A stretch of 49,209 bases of DNA, from positions 1-49,209 of the forward strand of contig DMSQ01000015.1 in assembly GCA_003457135.1 (NCBI GenBank). The letters are read 5' to 3'. A program made the translations under genes and the position numbers. Below are positions 19,028 through 27,708 of this stretch, in pieces (position 1 is the stretch's first letter; each line of letters opens with the position of its first letter). This stretch comes from Prolixibacteraceae bacterium (lineage in GTDB: Bacteria > Bacteroidota > Bacteroidia > Bacteroidales > Prolixibacteraceae). The notes under the pieces were generated by a model, which did no database searches, was not told the origin of the DNA, and was given only the letters and a program-made list of their open reading frames with translations.

Positions 19028-19068
19028 ATCTTTTTGTTTAAATTATAAATTTCAATTTGCGGTTAATA

Positions 19069-20529
19069 TTACTGGTCCCACCAAACTTTGGAATCCATTT
19101 TATCTCCACCGGCTAATCTTGCAACTGCAGCTTCAACACCGGCTTTGGCAAGCGTATAATCCGAAGTTCCGTACATGAACCTGCGAGGTATCACTTTCGG
19201 GTTATTGGTCGCATCAGGAGCCGGGGTTAATGCCGGAATACCTGTTCTCCTCCAGTTGGCCCATCCGGAACATCCGTCAGGGAAATAAGCTACATAGGCT
19301 TGTTTGGCTATTTGAGGCAGATTAGTTCCTGCTGCACCAAGAGCGATATTTGCATTGGCAAAATAGGCTGCCGGAGGTAATGCAAGTCCCCATTGTTCGA
19401 AGGAAGCATTGATACCTGCTGTGTATAACGTAGCTGTTGATTCAGATGTCCATCCCCTGTCGGCAGCTTCAGCACGAGATAATAATATTGTTGAAGCTTT
19501 AACAATGAAAATAGGAGAAGTCTGAGTACGGTATGCCGGAGCGAATACATACGCATAATCTGGATTCTGACCAGTCCATGGATCAATAAAAGTACGCGCC
19601 CTGCCGTAAGGAACACCTTTTGTTGTGGCCGCGCCCGATGAAGTAGCGCCAAAAACAGCCTGACGTGCATCACTGCCCAGACTATTCAAAAGAGTTGTCA
19701 TCGTTTCACTTTCACCATAATCTTTACGTCCGTCATACATGTTATAGAAAGGATTTTTGAAAGCGCTTCCCGGATATTCCAGTTTGAAGTTGTCGGCATT
19801 GGTTGCAATTGATCCGGCGGGATCATTAAGTGCAGCTTTAAACTGGGTTGCGGCGTAATCAGATGCTCCCGGATATTTCTTTGAAAGCCTCAAAGCCATA
19901 ATCATCCTCATCGAATTGGCAAGTTTCTTCCATTTGGTCATATCTCCATTGTAAGCGATATCGCCCTTAATCGGAGCTCCGGCAGTAACCTGCGCAACAG
20001 CTTCGGTTAATTCTTTCAGCAAATCTTTATAGATTGATTCCTGAGTGTCAAAAGCAACATTTGGATCACCTTTAAGCGCCTGTGAATAGGGAATATCTCC
20101 CCAACGGTCGGTCATTCTCTGAAAAATGAATGCTTTCAGGATACGTGCGATGGCAATCTGATTGGCATTTGCTCCATTCAGGGCAGCAGTTGCCTTTGTG
20201 TCTTCAGCAGTATTAGTAATGATTATATTCTGAAGATCATACAAGTATCCAGAATAAGTACCCATCGGACTGGCCGTGTTAGCTGAATAGTTGGATACAT
20301 CAGGATATTGGGTTTCGGAGAAATACTGGCAATATAATGCGGTTACCCTCATATTAGCCAAATCGCCAAACCCGGAAAGAACATTGGTTAACAAAGCGGA
20401 TGTAATCGGTTTGTTGGTTGCCGCCGGATTCACATTGGTGCTTCCAAAGTCTTCCAGTTTACTACAGCTCATAGTAGTCAGAACTATTGCCAGTACAAGA
20501 GTCCCTATTTTATAAATTGATTTTTTCAT
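19069..20529 (-). CDS. SusD/RagB-family outer-membrane lipoprotein (SusD-like_2 type)
   Basis: The 486-residue lipoprotein (lipobox TTMSC) has the N-terminal signature NVNPAATNKPITSALLTNVL and the helical pattern ARILKAFIFQRMTDRWGDIP. These point to the SusD-like_2 branch rather than the classical SusD branch of the 12443 gene. The C-terminal region keeps ILLSRAEAADRGW. It starts 32 bases after susC (20562-23813) and is its surface partner. The branch is often found in peptide or unknown-substrate loci as well as glycan loci, so no substrate is proposed. Confidence 0.92.
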   Translation of the reverse strand: MKKSIYKIGTLVLAIVLTTMSCSKLEDFGSTNVNPAATNKPITSALLTNVLSGFGDLANMRVTALYCQYFSETQYPDVSNYSANTASPMGTYSGYLYDLQNIIITNTAEDTKATAALNGANANQIAIARILKAFIFQRMTDRWGDIPYSQALKGDPNVAFDTQESIYKDLLKELTEAVAQVTAGAPIKGDIAYNGDMTKWKKLANSMRMIMALRLSKKYPGASDYAATQFKAALNDPAGSIATNADNFKLEYPGSAFKNPFYNMYDGRKDYGESETMTTLLNSLGSDARQAVFGATSSGAATTKGVPYGRARTFIDPWTGQNPDYAYVFAPAYRTQTSPIFIVKASTILLSRAEAADRGWTSESTATLYTAGINASFEQWGLALPPAAYFANANIALGAAGTNLPQIAKQAYVAYFPDGCSGWANWRRTGIPALTPAPDATNNPKVIPRRFMYGTSDYTLAKAGVEAAVARLAGGDKMDSKVWWDQ

Positions 20530-20561
20530 CTTTTAAAATATTAAAGTTTATATAGCAAATC

Positions 20562-23500
20562 CTAGAAGTTGATCTTAATATTCGCGCCAAAAGAACGAAC
20601 ACCTGGCAACTGACCTGTTTCACCGCCTGCTCTGGAAATTTCAGAAGGATCAAAGTCTTTGGTTTTAGCATAAATAAGCCATGGGTTCTGTGCAATGAGA
20701 GAAATATTTACGGACTGTGCATATTTGTTCAAACCTATTCTATTTACAGGAACATTGTATCCGATACTTAATTCCCGGAGTTTAATATAAGTCAGGTCAT
20801 GCACATATTCGTCATAGTACTGATTGTCATAAGTTCCATGCCAGTATGACTGAGCTTCAACATACATGTCAACCGGTTTACGGGTAGTCTGATCAACACC
20901 GAATACATGGATGCCACCACCATTGGCCACTGCATCACGAATCGGATTGCCCAAATCGTTCAGACCAGAAGTTTTGGCTGTAAGCCCTGAGTAAGTACCC
21001 CACATGTCGGACAGAGAGAAGAATTTACCTCCAAACTGATAATCAAAGTTCATGGTTAAAGTGAAATCTTTCATTATTTTAAAGGTATTCTGTACCCCAC
21101 CGGTTACTTTTGGCAATACATTTCCAAAATATTTATTTTTGTCTGACACATAGTAACCATCACTGGTTAGCAATGGCAAGCCTGTAGCTTCGTCAATCGT
21201 TTTACCGGCGCCAAATATTTCACCCCATGCATGGCCTACTGCGTGCACCATAACCGGAGTTCCGCTTCTGGATTCTCCAGTGGCTGTGGTCCACTGTCCT
21301 TGTACAGTAAACCTTTCAACTCCTTCTGCAATTCTCTCAATATCCATCTTCATCAGATAAGCAAAAGTTGCGTTGAAGTCCCATGAGAAATTGGAAAAGT
21401 TTACAGGTTTCAAGTTTAAAGCGAGGTCAACACCTTGTTTCAAAATCTTACCGGTATTCAGATATTTGGATCCAAAACCGCTGTAGTTTGCAATTGAAAT
21501 GGCATAAGGAATATCGTTTTCAGAGCCATCCCAGAATGTCGCAGTAATTCCGGCTTTACTTTCAAAGAACCTTAATTCAAGACCAAGTTCTTTCTGAGTT
21601 TTAACAGCTCCCCGAATGTTTGGGTCAACCAACTGATCAGGAGTTGACATCAGGAAATTACCATTCCACTGATTAGCGCCTACTCCGTAAGCAAAACCAG
21701 GATAGGAATAAACTCCGATAGCTGTTGGAATTTCACCCCAAGATGCGCGAACTTTTCCGAAATTAAGCCAGGAAAGCTCTAACAGGTCGCTGAATACGAA
21801 TGAACCGCCAAAGGATTTTGACAAAATAGAATTGTTATCTGATGGCAATACAGAGTACCAGTCGTTACGCAAAGTGAATTCTGCAAAAAGGAAATCTTTG
21901 TAGCCCACATCGCCACGTGCAAATGCAGCCCTGTATTTTTCATTGTACCGGTCGTTGCTGATACGTGGCTGGTCTTTAGAGTTCGTTATAAGGTACAGGT
22001 TCTTAATATTTAGACCATTGACCGTTTGTGCGGCATTGTACTTGTAAACCGAACTGAAAAAGTCGGTTCCTAAGTTCGCGTTAACCTTAAAGTCATTGAA
22101 AGTCTTGGTGTAAGATACTAATGATTCGATGTTTTCACGCGTGGAATAAGAAGTTGAGGTTGAATAATATCCTTTAGCTTCAGGTGAGTTTCCTGTTGTC
22201 TGAGTACCGCTGTCCATCAGGTCGCTGCTGTACATGGCTTCTGCCCAGGTGTTGTTTTGCTGCCTGCGGTAAGTGGCTTTTACAGAAAGGCCATCCATAA
22301 TCTTGTAATTTAACGAGATATCGCCAAATAGCCGGTCGGCCCTTGAAGGGATTTTTACCAAATCAAACCACTTATAGAAATTATACCAATAGTTACCAGC
22401 ATAAAAAGGTTTGGTATTATTGGGGTCGTATGAAGTTGGATTATTATGGTTCCAGCTTGCCCAAATTCCATCAGGAGTTCTAAGATCTTTCAGTTCCTTC
22501 ATTTTGTTCATGTCAAGGTTCCGGTGGAACCACTGATTGAACGAACCTGTTGACTGGTTAGAATAACCATCGTCAAATTCGCCTTGCGTTGAAGTGGTAA
22601 AGAAATTTACATTGGCGCCAAAAGTCAAATTTTTGTTAATATCATAGGTGGTTTTTACAGTAAAAGTCGTTTTGTTCAGAGTAGTTTGCGGAAGTAGTCC
22701 TTTTACTGAAATATTGCCTATCACAGCTCGGAAATTAAAACCTTCCGAAGCTTTTGATATCGCCACTGAATTGTTATAGGTCAGGCCGGTATCAAAAAAA
22801 TCCCTTGAATTGGTGGGTTGAGGGACCAGCGCTGTTGTTGTGCCGGTATATTTTGATCCCGGATACCACGAATACCATGGAATGTATTCCTGGCCTGCCA
22901 TTCTTGGGCCCCAGCTTGCATCATCGGAATAATCGGGGTAATACTTACCGTCGAGAGTTTTCCATTCAACCGGATCGGTTGATTTGTAGGAGTACCTGTA
23001 CATATCCTGCACGTTTCCACCCGCATAATCATTCTGATAATTTGGCATGATATAAATAGACGAAGCAAGAAATCCGCTATTTATTTCAACGTCCATTGTT
23101 TGCCTGGCATTCATTTTGGCTCTCTTGGTGGTAATGATGATTGCACCATTAGCTCCCTGTGAACCAAGAATAGCCGCAGCGCTAGGACCTGAAAGTACGC
23201 TGATATCTTCAATGTCGTCCATGTTAATGTCGTTGGAGTTTGGTAATACAGTTCCATCAACAACATATAAGACACCACTACCTGTGCTAAAACCACCATC
23301 GCCACGTAAGCGGATATTTCCTGTACGCCCAAGAGCAGCAGCAGATTGACCCTGGAACTGAATCCCTGATACTTTTCCGGCTATAGCGTTATTTACGTTG
23401 GTTTGTCGAACGACAGTCAATTTATCAGCAGTAACAACCTGGTTTAAGGCTGAAGAACTCTTCGGAGCCCTTTTTATACCATAACCACTTGTCACAATAA

Positions 23501-23813
23501 CTTCCTGAACCTTTACCACTTCAGATTCAAGCGTGACAGAATAACTGGAAGCACCGGTAAGAGTTACTTCTTGTGTCGTCATTCCTACGAATGAAAAAAC
23601 AAGAGTTTTGGCATCTTGTGGTACTTTCAGACGGAACACGCCTTCCATGTCAGTAATAGTTCCTAATGTCGTTCCTTTCACTGACACAGAAACACCAGGA
23701 ATTGAACCTCCATCGTCAACGGAGGTCACCTTGCCTGAGATCTCCCTGGTTTGGGCCACCAAAGCCTGCAAACCAATTGCAAAGAATGCAAGTAATAACG
23801 CGATTTTTTTCAT
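20562..23813 (-). CDS. SusC/RagA-family TonB-linked outer-membrane protein
   Basis: The 1083-residue protein starts with MKKIALLLAFFAIGLQALVA; an earlier in-frame Met at 23843 would put 10 residues before this signal peptide and is rejected. Domains in order are a carboxypeptidase-D-like domain (about 22-105, GTITDMEGVFRLKVP), a TonB linker (VQEVIVTSGYGIKRAPKSSS), a plug (about 120-240, IRLRGDGGFSTGSG and SGPSAAAILGSQGANGAI) and a large barrel ending GANIKINF. It leads the susC-susD-DUF1735 unit. The first 45 bases and the leader match the second susC almost exactly. Confidence 0.95.
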   Translation of the reverse strand: MKKIALLLAFFAIGLQALVAQTREISGKVTSVDDGGSIPGVSVSVKGTTLGTITDMEGVFRLKVPQDAKTLVFSFVGMTTQEVTLTGASSYSVTLESEVVKVQEVIVTSGYGIKRAPKSSSALNQVVTADKLTVVRQTNVNNAIAGKVSGIQFQGQSAAALGRTGNIRLRGDGGFSTGSGVLYVVDGTVLPNSNDINMDDIEDISVLSGPSAAAILGSQGANGAIIITTKRAKMNARQTMDVEINSGFLASSIYIMPNYQNDYAGGNVQDMYRYSYKSTDPVEWKTLDGKYYPDYSDDASWGPRMAGQEYIPWYSWYPGSKYTGTTTALVPQPTNSRDFFDTGLTYNNSVAISKASEGFNFRAVIGNISVKGLLPQTTLNKTTFTVKTTYDINKNLTFGANVNFFTTSTQGEFDDGYSNQSTGSFNQWFHRNLDMNKMKELKDLRTPDGIWASWNHNNPTSYDPNNTKPFYAGNYWYNFYKWFDLVKIPSRADRLFGDISLNYKIMDGLSVKATYRRQQNNTWAEAMYSSDLMDSGTQTTGNSPEAKGYYSTSTSYSTRENIESLVSYTKTFNDFKVNANLGTDFFSSVYKYNAAQTVNGLNIKNLYLITNSKDQPRISNDRYNEKYRAAFARGDVGYKDFLFAEFTLRNDWYSVLPSDNNSILSKSFGGSFVFSDLLELSWLNFGKVRASWGEIPTAIGVYSYPGFAYGVGANQWNGNFLMSTPDQLVDPNIRGAVKTQKELGLELRFFESKAGITATFWDGSENDIPYAISIANYSGFGSKYLNTGKILKQGVDLALNLKPVNFSNFSWDFNATFAYLMKMDIERIAEGVERFTVQGQWTTATGESRSGTPVMVHAVGHAWGEIFGAGKTIDEATGLPLLTSDGYYVSDKNKYFGNVLPKVTGGVQNTFKIMKDFTLTMNFDYQFGGKFFSLSDMWGTYSGLTAKTSGLNDLGNPIRDAVANGGGIHVFGVDQTTRKPVDMYVEAQSYWHGTYDNQYYDEYVHDLTYIKLRELSIGYNVPVNRIGLNKYAQSVNISLIAQNPWLIYAKTKDFDPSEISRAGGETGQLPGVRSFGANIKINF

Positions 23814-24210
23814 GTAAAATAGTTTTAAATTAAACAGCATCATTTTTTAATGAAAAATAAGGAAGGTAATATCACATCTAAATTCCCCATTTAAGTTAAT
23901 CAACTCAAAATTTGATTCCCCCAAACCAAATTTATTGGGAATTTACGATCCGATTTTTTAAAGACCCCCTTTCAAAAATCAACACTCTGAATGAGTCAGG
24001 AATATTGATTCGTCTCACAAATTTAGAAAAATGTATATAGGAAGGTAGATATATGGAGAAAAAATAAATACATATTTTAACAGTGTTAATAAATATTAAA
24101 AAACAGGATGGTTTTTTAGTAGATGTCTTGTTTTTGTAATAATTTGAAAATTAATTTAATATGACTCATTCAGGAAGGAATACCGGGATGCTATTAAGAA
24201 CCAGTCTAAA
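23814..24210 (-). promoter_or_regulatory. Long AT-rich region upstream of susC, with a spaced inverted repeat
   Basis: The 397 bases contain no plausible gene. Two TAAATTTG octamers on the minus strand (24025-24018 and 23934-23927) fit the Bacteroidota -7 consensus TAnnTTTG, but I see no TTG at the expected upstream distance for either. A 12-bp inverted repeat, CTGAATGAGTCA at 23987-23998 and its complement at 24162-24173, brackets the upstream part and could bind a regulator of the susC operon. Confidence 0.45.
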
Positions 24211-24963
24211 TTACAAAATCGTAATTAATTCTTTAATTTCATTGATAAACCACGTTCTGGTTTGATGTTTTAGTACTAAATATGTACAGTTTGGTGAAGT
24301 TTGAATTGATTTTACCGCATCTGGTATGTCGTGTAATCCGTGATTTAAAAACATGATCTGGTCAATTCCGAATTCAAGGGCGCCTTCGATATCTGTTTCC
24401 CATGAATCACCTATCATTATACTTGTTCCTTTTTTCGCATTGGTCGTTTTCAGGGCATGTTCGAAGATCTTCCTGTGCGGTTTGGTGGTGTGAATTTCTT
24501 CTGAAATAAAGATTTTCGAAAAGAACCCGGCCAGTCCGCTGTTTCTCAATTTATCGCGCTGTACCTCGCTGAATCCATTGGTAATTATGTGCAATTGATA
24601 TCCCCTGGCATTTAAGGTTGTTAGGGTTTCAATTGTACCAGGGAACAATTCAGTTTGGAGCGCCATATTTCCGAGGTACTGCCCGTTAAGTCCGGCCCAG
24701 TCCAAACCGGAAATATTGAATGCCTGCAGTGATTTCGAAAACCTTTCGATGATTAATGTCTGTTTGGTGATTTTTCTGGAATGGTAGTCATTCCAAAGTG
24801 ATTTATTAATTTGTTCATATACTCGGAAGTAGGAATCAAAAGAACTCAATCCGGGAAGGATTTCGTTTTGACCGAGTGTTAGTTCCATTGCCCTGTACGA
24901 GTTGGCTGTAAAATCCCAAAGTGTGTTGTCGAGGTCAAAAAAAAGATGATCGTATTTTCTCAT
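24211..24963 (-). CDS. HAD-family YjjG-like pyrimidine nucleotide phosphatase
   Basis: The 250-residue HAD hydrolase has motif I FFDLDNTLWDF (nucleophile Asp), a helical C1 cap, motif II in IITNGFSEVQRDKL, the motif III Lys in KPHRKIFEHAL and motif IV MIGDSWETDIEGA. The phrasing is that of YjjG, which dephosphorylates non-canonical pyrimidine nucleotides and helps keep them out of DNA. The start at 24963 gives MRKYDHLFFDLDN. A 54-base upstream extension would translate a dispersed repeat (24966-24981) and is rejected. The gene stands alone. Confidence 0.88.
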   Translation of the reverse strand: MRKYDHLFFDLDNTLWDFTANSYRAMELTLGQNEILPGLSSFDSYFRVYEQINKSLWNDYHSRKITKQTLIIERFSKSLQAFNISGLDWAGLNGQYLGNMALQTELFPGTIETLTTLNARGYQLHIITNGFSEVQRDKLRNSGLAGFFSKIFISEEIHTTKPHRKIFEHALKTTNAKKGTSIMIGDSWETDIEGALEFGIDQIMFLNHGLHDIPDAVKSIQTSPNCTYLVLKHQTRTWFINEIKELITIL

Positions 24964-24965
24964 TT

Positions 24966-24981
24966 GAGTTACGGGTTGCGG
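24966..24981 (+). repeat. Copy of a dispersed 16-bp intergenic sequence
   Basis: GAGTTACGGGTTGCGG here occurs again, inverted, at 30257-30272 within the hairpin between murF/alr and the Crp-like gene. Both copies are intergenic, beside gene ends or starts, which suggests a small dispersed repeat rather than chance. Confidence 0.6.
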
Positions 24982-25058
24982 GTTGTCCAATGTCTGGCTA
25001 AAAGCAGTAAGTATCAAGGATCAGGAAAAAGTTTCAAACAAAAATTCCAGCGACTCTT

Positions 25059-25260
25059 CAGGGCTAAAGCCCTGTTTTTTCTGTATTCCAAGATCCGTTC
25101 GCTAAAGCGAAACGGCAAAGGATAGTGCAATGATCACTTGTTGAGCGATATCCTTTGCCGTCACATTCATGTGACGGATATTGAGGTTCCATCTTAATTA
25201 GGGCTTTAGCCCCATTGTTCCCCTAGCTTGACGGCTATGCCTTGCGGAGGGGGCTAGGGG
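25059..25260. repeat. Composite palindromic (REP/MITE-like) element
   Basis: About 200 bases hold nested hairpins. CAGGGCTAAAGCCCTG lies at 25059-25074. An imperfect CCGTTCGCT/AGCGAAACGG hairpin lies at 25095-25115. A 12-bp arm CGGCAAAGGATA (25113-25124) pairs with 25149-25160. CCGTCACATTCATGTGACGG occupies 25158-25177. GGGCTTTAGCCC at 25201-25212 is the complement of the first palindrome's core, and CCCCTAGC (25220-25227) pairs with 25253-25260. This is the build of REP/BIME-type elements mobilised in trans by RAYT transposases. The last part overlaps the 3' end of rsmI and supplies its final codons. Confidence 0.75.
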
Positions 25261-25933
25261 GAGGCTGTAACCCTTCCAATACAATCACAATTTCTCCTTT
25301 GATGGTTTTCGAACTAAAATATTCAATTAATTCGGCCAATGTTCCCCTGCGGTTTTCTTCAAAGAATTTTGACAATTCGCGCGACACGCTTGCCTTTCTG
25401 TCCGGGCCCATATATTCGGCAAACTGTTCCAGGCTTTTGATTAAGCGATAGGGTGACTCATAAAAAATCATGGTACGGGTTTCGGTAGACAATTCCCTGA
25501 TTTTTTTTTGCCGGCCTTTCTTTTGAGGAAGAAACCCTTCGAAAGTGAAGCGGTCGGTAGGGAAACCAGAATTGACCAGGGCGGGTATCAGGGCGGTTGC
25601 GCCGGGCAAACATTCAACTTCAATATCCTTTTCAAGGCAGGTCCTGACCAGAAGGAATCCCGGGTCACTGATTCCCGGTGTGCCCGCGTCTGAAATGAGG
25701 GCTACGTTTTTTCCGTCTTCAATCTGCCGGGCAATCATTTCAACTGTTTTGTGCTCGTTGAATTTGTGATGCGACACTAATTTATTCCTGATTTCGTAAT
25801 GAGCCAATAGTTTAGCCGAAGTTCGGGTGTCCTCTGCTAAAATAACATCCGCTTCTTTTAATATCCGGATACCCCTGATGGTCATATCTTCCAGGTTTCC
25901 GATCGGTGTTGGAACTAAAAATAGTTTGCCCAT
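25235..25933 (-). CDS. rsmI: 16S rRNA (cytidine-1402-2'-O)-methyltransferase
   Basis: RsmI methylates the ribose of C1402 in the decoding centre of 16S rRNA using SAM. The 232-residue protein shows the TP_methylase fold: LFLVPTPIGNLEDMTIRGIR, the AEDTRTSAKLL motif, LISDAGTPGISDPGF, and PGATALIPALVNSGFPTDRF with FEGFLPQKKGRQKK. The last ten residues (QPPPSPLRKA) are encoded by the neighbouring palindromic element, so the original C-terminus was probably changed when the element inserted. The upstream acidic-protein gene ends directly against the rsmI start codon with no gap, implying co-translation. Confidence 0.94.
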   Translation of the reverse strand: MGKLFLVPTPIGNLEDMTIRGIRILKEADVILAEDTRTSAKLLAHYEIRNKLVSHHKFNEHKTVEMIARQIEDGKNVALISDAGTPGISDPGFLLVRTCLEKDIEVECLPGATALIPALVNSGFPTDRFTFEGFLPQKKGRQKKIRELSTETRTMIFYESPYRLIKSLEQFAEYMGPDRKASVSRELSKFFEENRRGTLAELIEYFSSKTIKGEIVIVLEGLQPPPSPLRKA

Positions 25934-26965
25934 TTATTTAGTGAACCGTCGTTTAAGGAGATCAACAAACTTCAGACTGGTTTCATTTTTCTGCAAGGTG
26001 AGATTTGCTTTCAGATAATCAACGGCTTGTTGAATGGTTTCCAGTTTGTCGAGATGATCAATCACCAAATTGTATTTGTCGGTGTTATTACTGAATATTT
26101 CACGAATGAAAAGGAAACGGTCATTTAATCCGATTGATGATCTCAAACTGGAAATAGGAACATTGCCCAGATTGGCTTCAGCCGGTTTATTCTCACTAAT
26201 GACATCATTCAGCGAACGTTCTTTCCGGAAAGTTTCACCTTCAACTTGTTTTTCTTTCAGATTATCTTCAGGTTTTGGAATTTCGTGCATCACCACACGA
26301 GTTGTCGGGCCCGAAACAGGGGTAAAGTGAATAGTCCCGTCTTCTTCTTCATCCAGATCTTCGATTTGAATTTCGCGAATTTTGGAATTAGAATCCGGTT
26401 TAATTTCATTGATCTGTACCGTTGGTTCAGGTTGAGGTAATTCTTCCGGTTCTTCCTCTTCAATTTCTTCCTCGTTCTCCTCCTCCTCTTCCTCCTCCTC
26501 TTCCTCCTGAATTTTTTCAATATCTTCAACGTCCTCTTCGTTTAGGGCGATATCTTCGTCCACTTCAGCAGGTTCATCTTTTTCTTCTTCCTGAACCTCT
26601 TCCTCAGAATCTTCCTCTTCGTCTGAATCATAGACTATTTCATCTTCATCGGCCAAATCCTCAGTTTCTGAAAATTCCTGCTCTTCAAAATTGATAATTT
26701 CAAGTTCCGGATCAGGAAAATTTGAATTGGAGACTTCGTCTTCAGCGTCGTCTTCCATATTATCTTCTGTTCTGTCAACTAAAGTTACCGGTTTTTCAGA
26801 AACTTCCCTTAATAATTCTATTTCCTGACATAATAGCCTGGCCCTGCTCAGCGCCAAATCAATAATCAACGATGAATCGCTTTCTGATTCAGCAATTTCG
26901 GAGGTTAAAGTTTTAAGTTCTTCCAGATCTTTATTGATAATCCGGATCAAATTGTTTGTATTCAT
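25934..26965 (-). CDS. Very acidic protein of unknown function upstream of rsmI
   Basis: The 343-residue protein has three parts. The first is a helical N-terminus (about 1-60, LIRIINKDLEELKTLTSEIA) likely to form a coiled coil. The second is a long Glu/Asp-rich middle (about 70-210, with runs such as EEEEEEEEENEEEIEEEE). The third is a conserved-looking C-terminal helical domain (about 275-343, SIGLNDRFLFIREIFSNNTD to FVDLLKRRFTK). I recall similar C-terminal domains in many Bacteroidales proteins, with unknown role. There is no signal peptide. The gene abuts rsmI exactly (stop and start codons touch). Function is not known; a nucleic-acid- or ribosome-mimicking role is only speculation from the charge and neighbour. 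Confidence 0.8.
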   Translation of the reverse strand: MNTNNLIRIINKDLEELKTLTSEIAESESDSSLIIDLALSRARLLCQEIELLREVSEKPVTLVDRTEDNMEDDAEDEVSNSNFPDPELEIINFEEQEFSETEDLADEDEIVYDSDEEEDSEEEVQEEEKDEPAEVDEDIALNEEDVEDIEKIQEEEEEEEEEENEEEIEEEEPEELPQPEPTVQINEIKPDSNSKIREIQIEDLDEEEDGTIHFTPVSGPTTRVVMHEIPKPEDNLKEKQVEGETFRKERSLNDVISENKPAEANLGNVPISSLRSSIGLNDRFLFIREIFSNNTDKYNLVIDHLDKLETIQQAVDYLKANLTLQKNETSLKFVDLLKRRFTK

Positions 26966-27132
26966 TTTTATTTTTGATTTAATCGGTCATTCAATCTTGT
27001 TTCTATCCGTAAAGATTTAAATTTATCTTTGTTTTCAATAACGGCATTGCATTTTCTGAAACATCGGAGTTCATTAAGGATGCAGTAATTGAAGCAGGGT
27101 AAAAGTACAAAAATCTTTAGCAAATTACGTAC

Positions 27133-27708
27133 ATGTTTATTGAAAGGGGCATCAACAGACAAAAAAAGACCGGCAGTATCGAAGTCATTGCGGGTTCTAT
27201 GTTTTCGGGGAAAACAGAAGAATTAATCAGGCGGCTGAAACGGGCAAAAATTGCGAAATTGAAGGTCGAGATTTTTAAACCAGCCATGGATACGCGTTAT
27301 TCGGTGGCTGAAGTAGTTTCGCACGACGAAAATTCGATATTAAGCACGCCGGTTGAGAATTCAGGAAATATTATGCTTTTAACCGGTGATGTTGATGTGA
27401 TTGGGATTGATGAAGCGCAGTTTTTTGATCATGGACTGATCGAGGTCAGCATCTCGCTTGCCAACATGGGCATTCGGGTGATTATTGCCGGCCTGGATAT
27501 GGATTTTAAAGGAAAGCCTTTTGGCCCGATTCCGGGACTGATGGCCGTTGCCGACCATATCACCAAAGTACACGCCATTTGCATGAGATGTGGCGATGTC
27601 GCCCAGTTCTCGTACCGTTTTTCGAAAGCCGATAAACTGGTGCTGCTGGGCGAAAAAGATGAATACGAACCTTTGTGCCGTTCCTGTTATACTAAAGCTA
27701 TCCGGTAA
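27133..27708 (+). CDS. tdk: Thymidine kinase
   Basis: This type II thymidine kinase phosphorylates thymidine with ATP in the pyrimidine salvage pathway. The 191-residue protein has the P-loop GSMFSGKTEELIRR, VEIFKPAMDTRY, the catalytic/Walker B stretch GIDEAQFF, the lasso region around FGPIPGLMAVADHITKVHA, and the zinc-binding cysteine pairs CMRC and CRSC. Length is normal. Its stop codon overlaps the start of murF/alr by one base (TAATG). A TATCTTTG at 27024-27031 upstream resembles a -7 element, but the only TTG is at the wrong spacing. Confidence 0.95.
   Translation: MFIERGINRQKKTGSIEVIAGSMFSGKTEELIRRLKRAKIAKLKVEIFKPAMDTRYSVAEVVSHDENSILSTPVENSGNIMLLTGDVDVIGIDEAQFFDHGLIEVSISLANMGIRVIIAGLDMDFKGKPFGPIPGLMAVADHITKVHAICMRCGDVAQFSYRFSKADKLVLLGEKDEYEPLCRSCYTKAIR

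Noticed and set aside
23926..24025. TAAATTTG octamers as the susC promoter
   Set aside because: The -7-like match is present but no TTG lies 19-21 bases upstream of either copy, so I record it only as part of the regulatory region.
25059..25260. CRISPR array or tRNA cluster
   Set aside because: The repeats are inverted palindromes of different sequence, not direct repeats with equal spacers, and no cloverleaf with the conserved T-loop sequence is seen.
26290..26694. Arginine/lysine- and proline/leucine-rich frames opposite and alongside the acidic gene
   Set aside because: They are frame shadows of the repetitive Glu codons.
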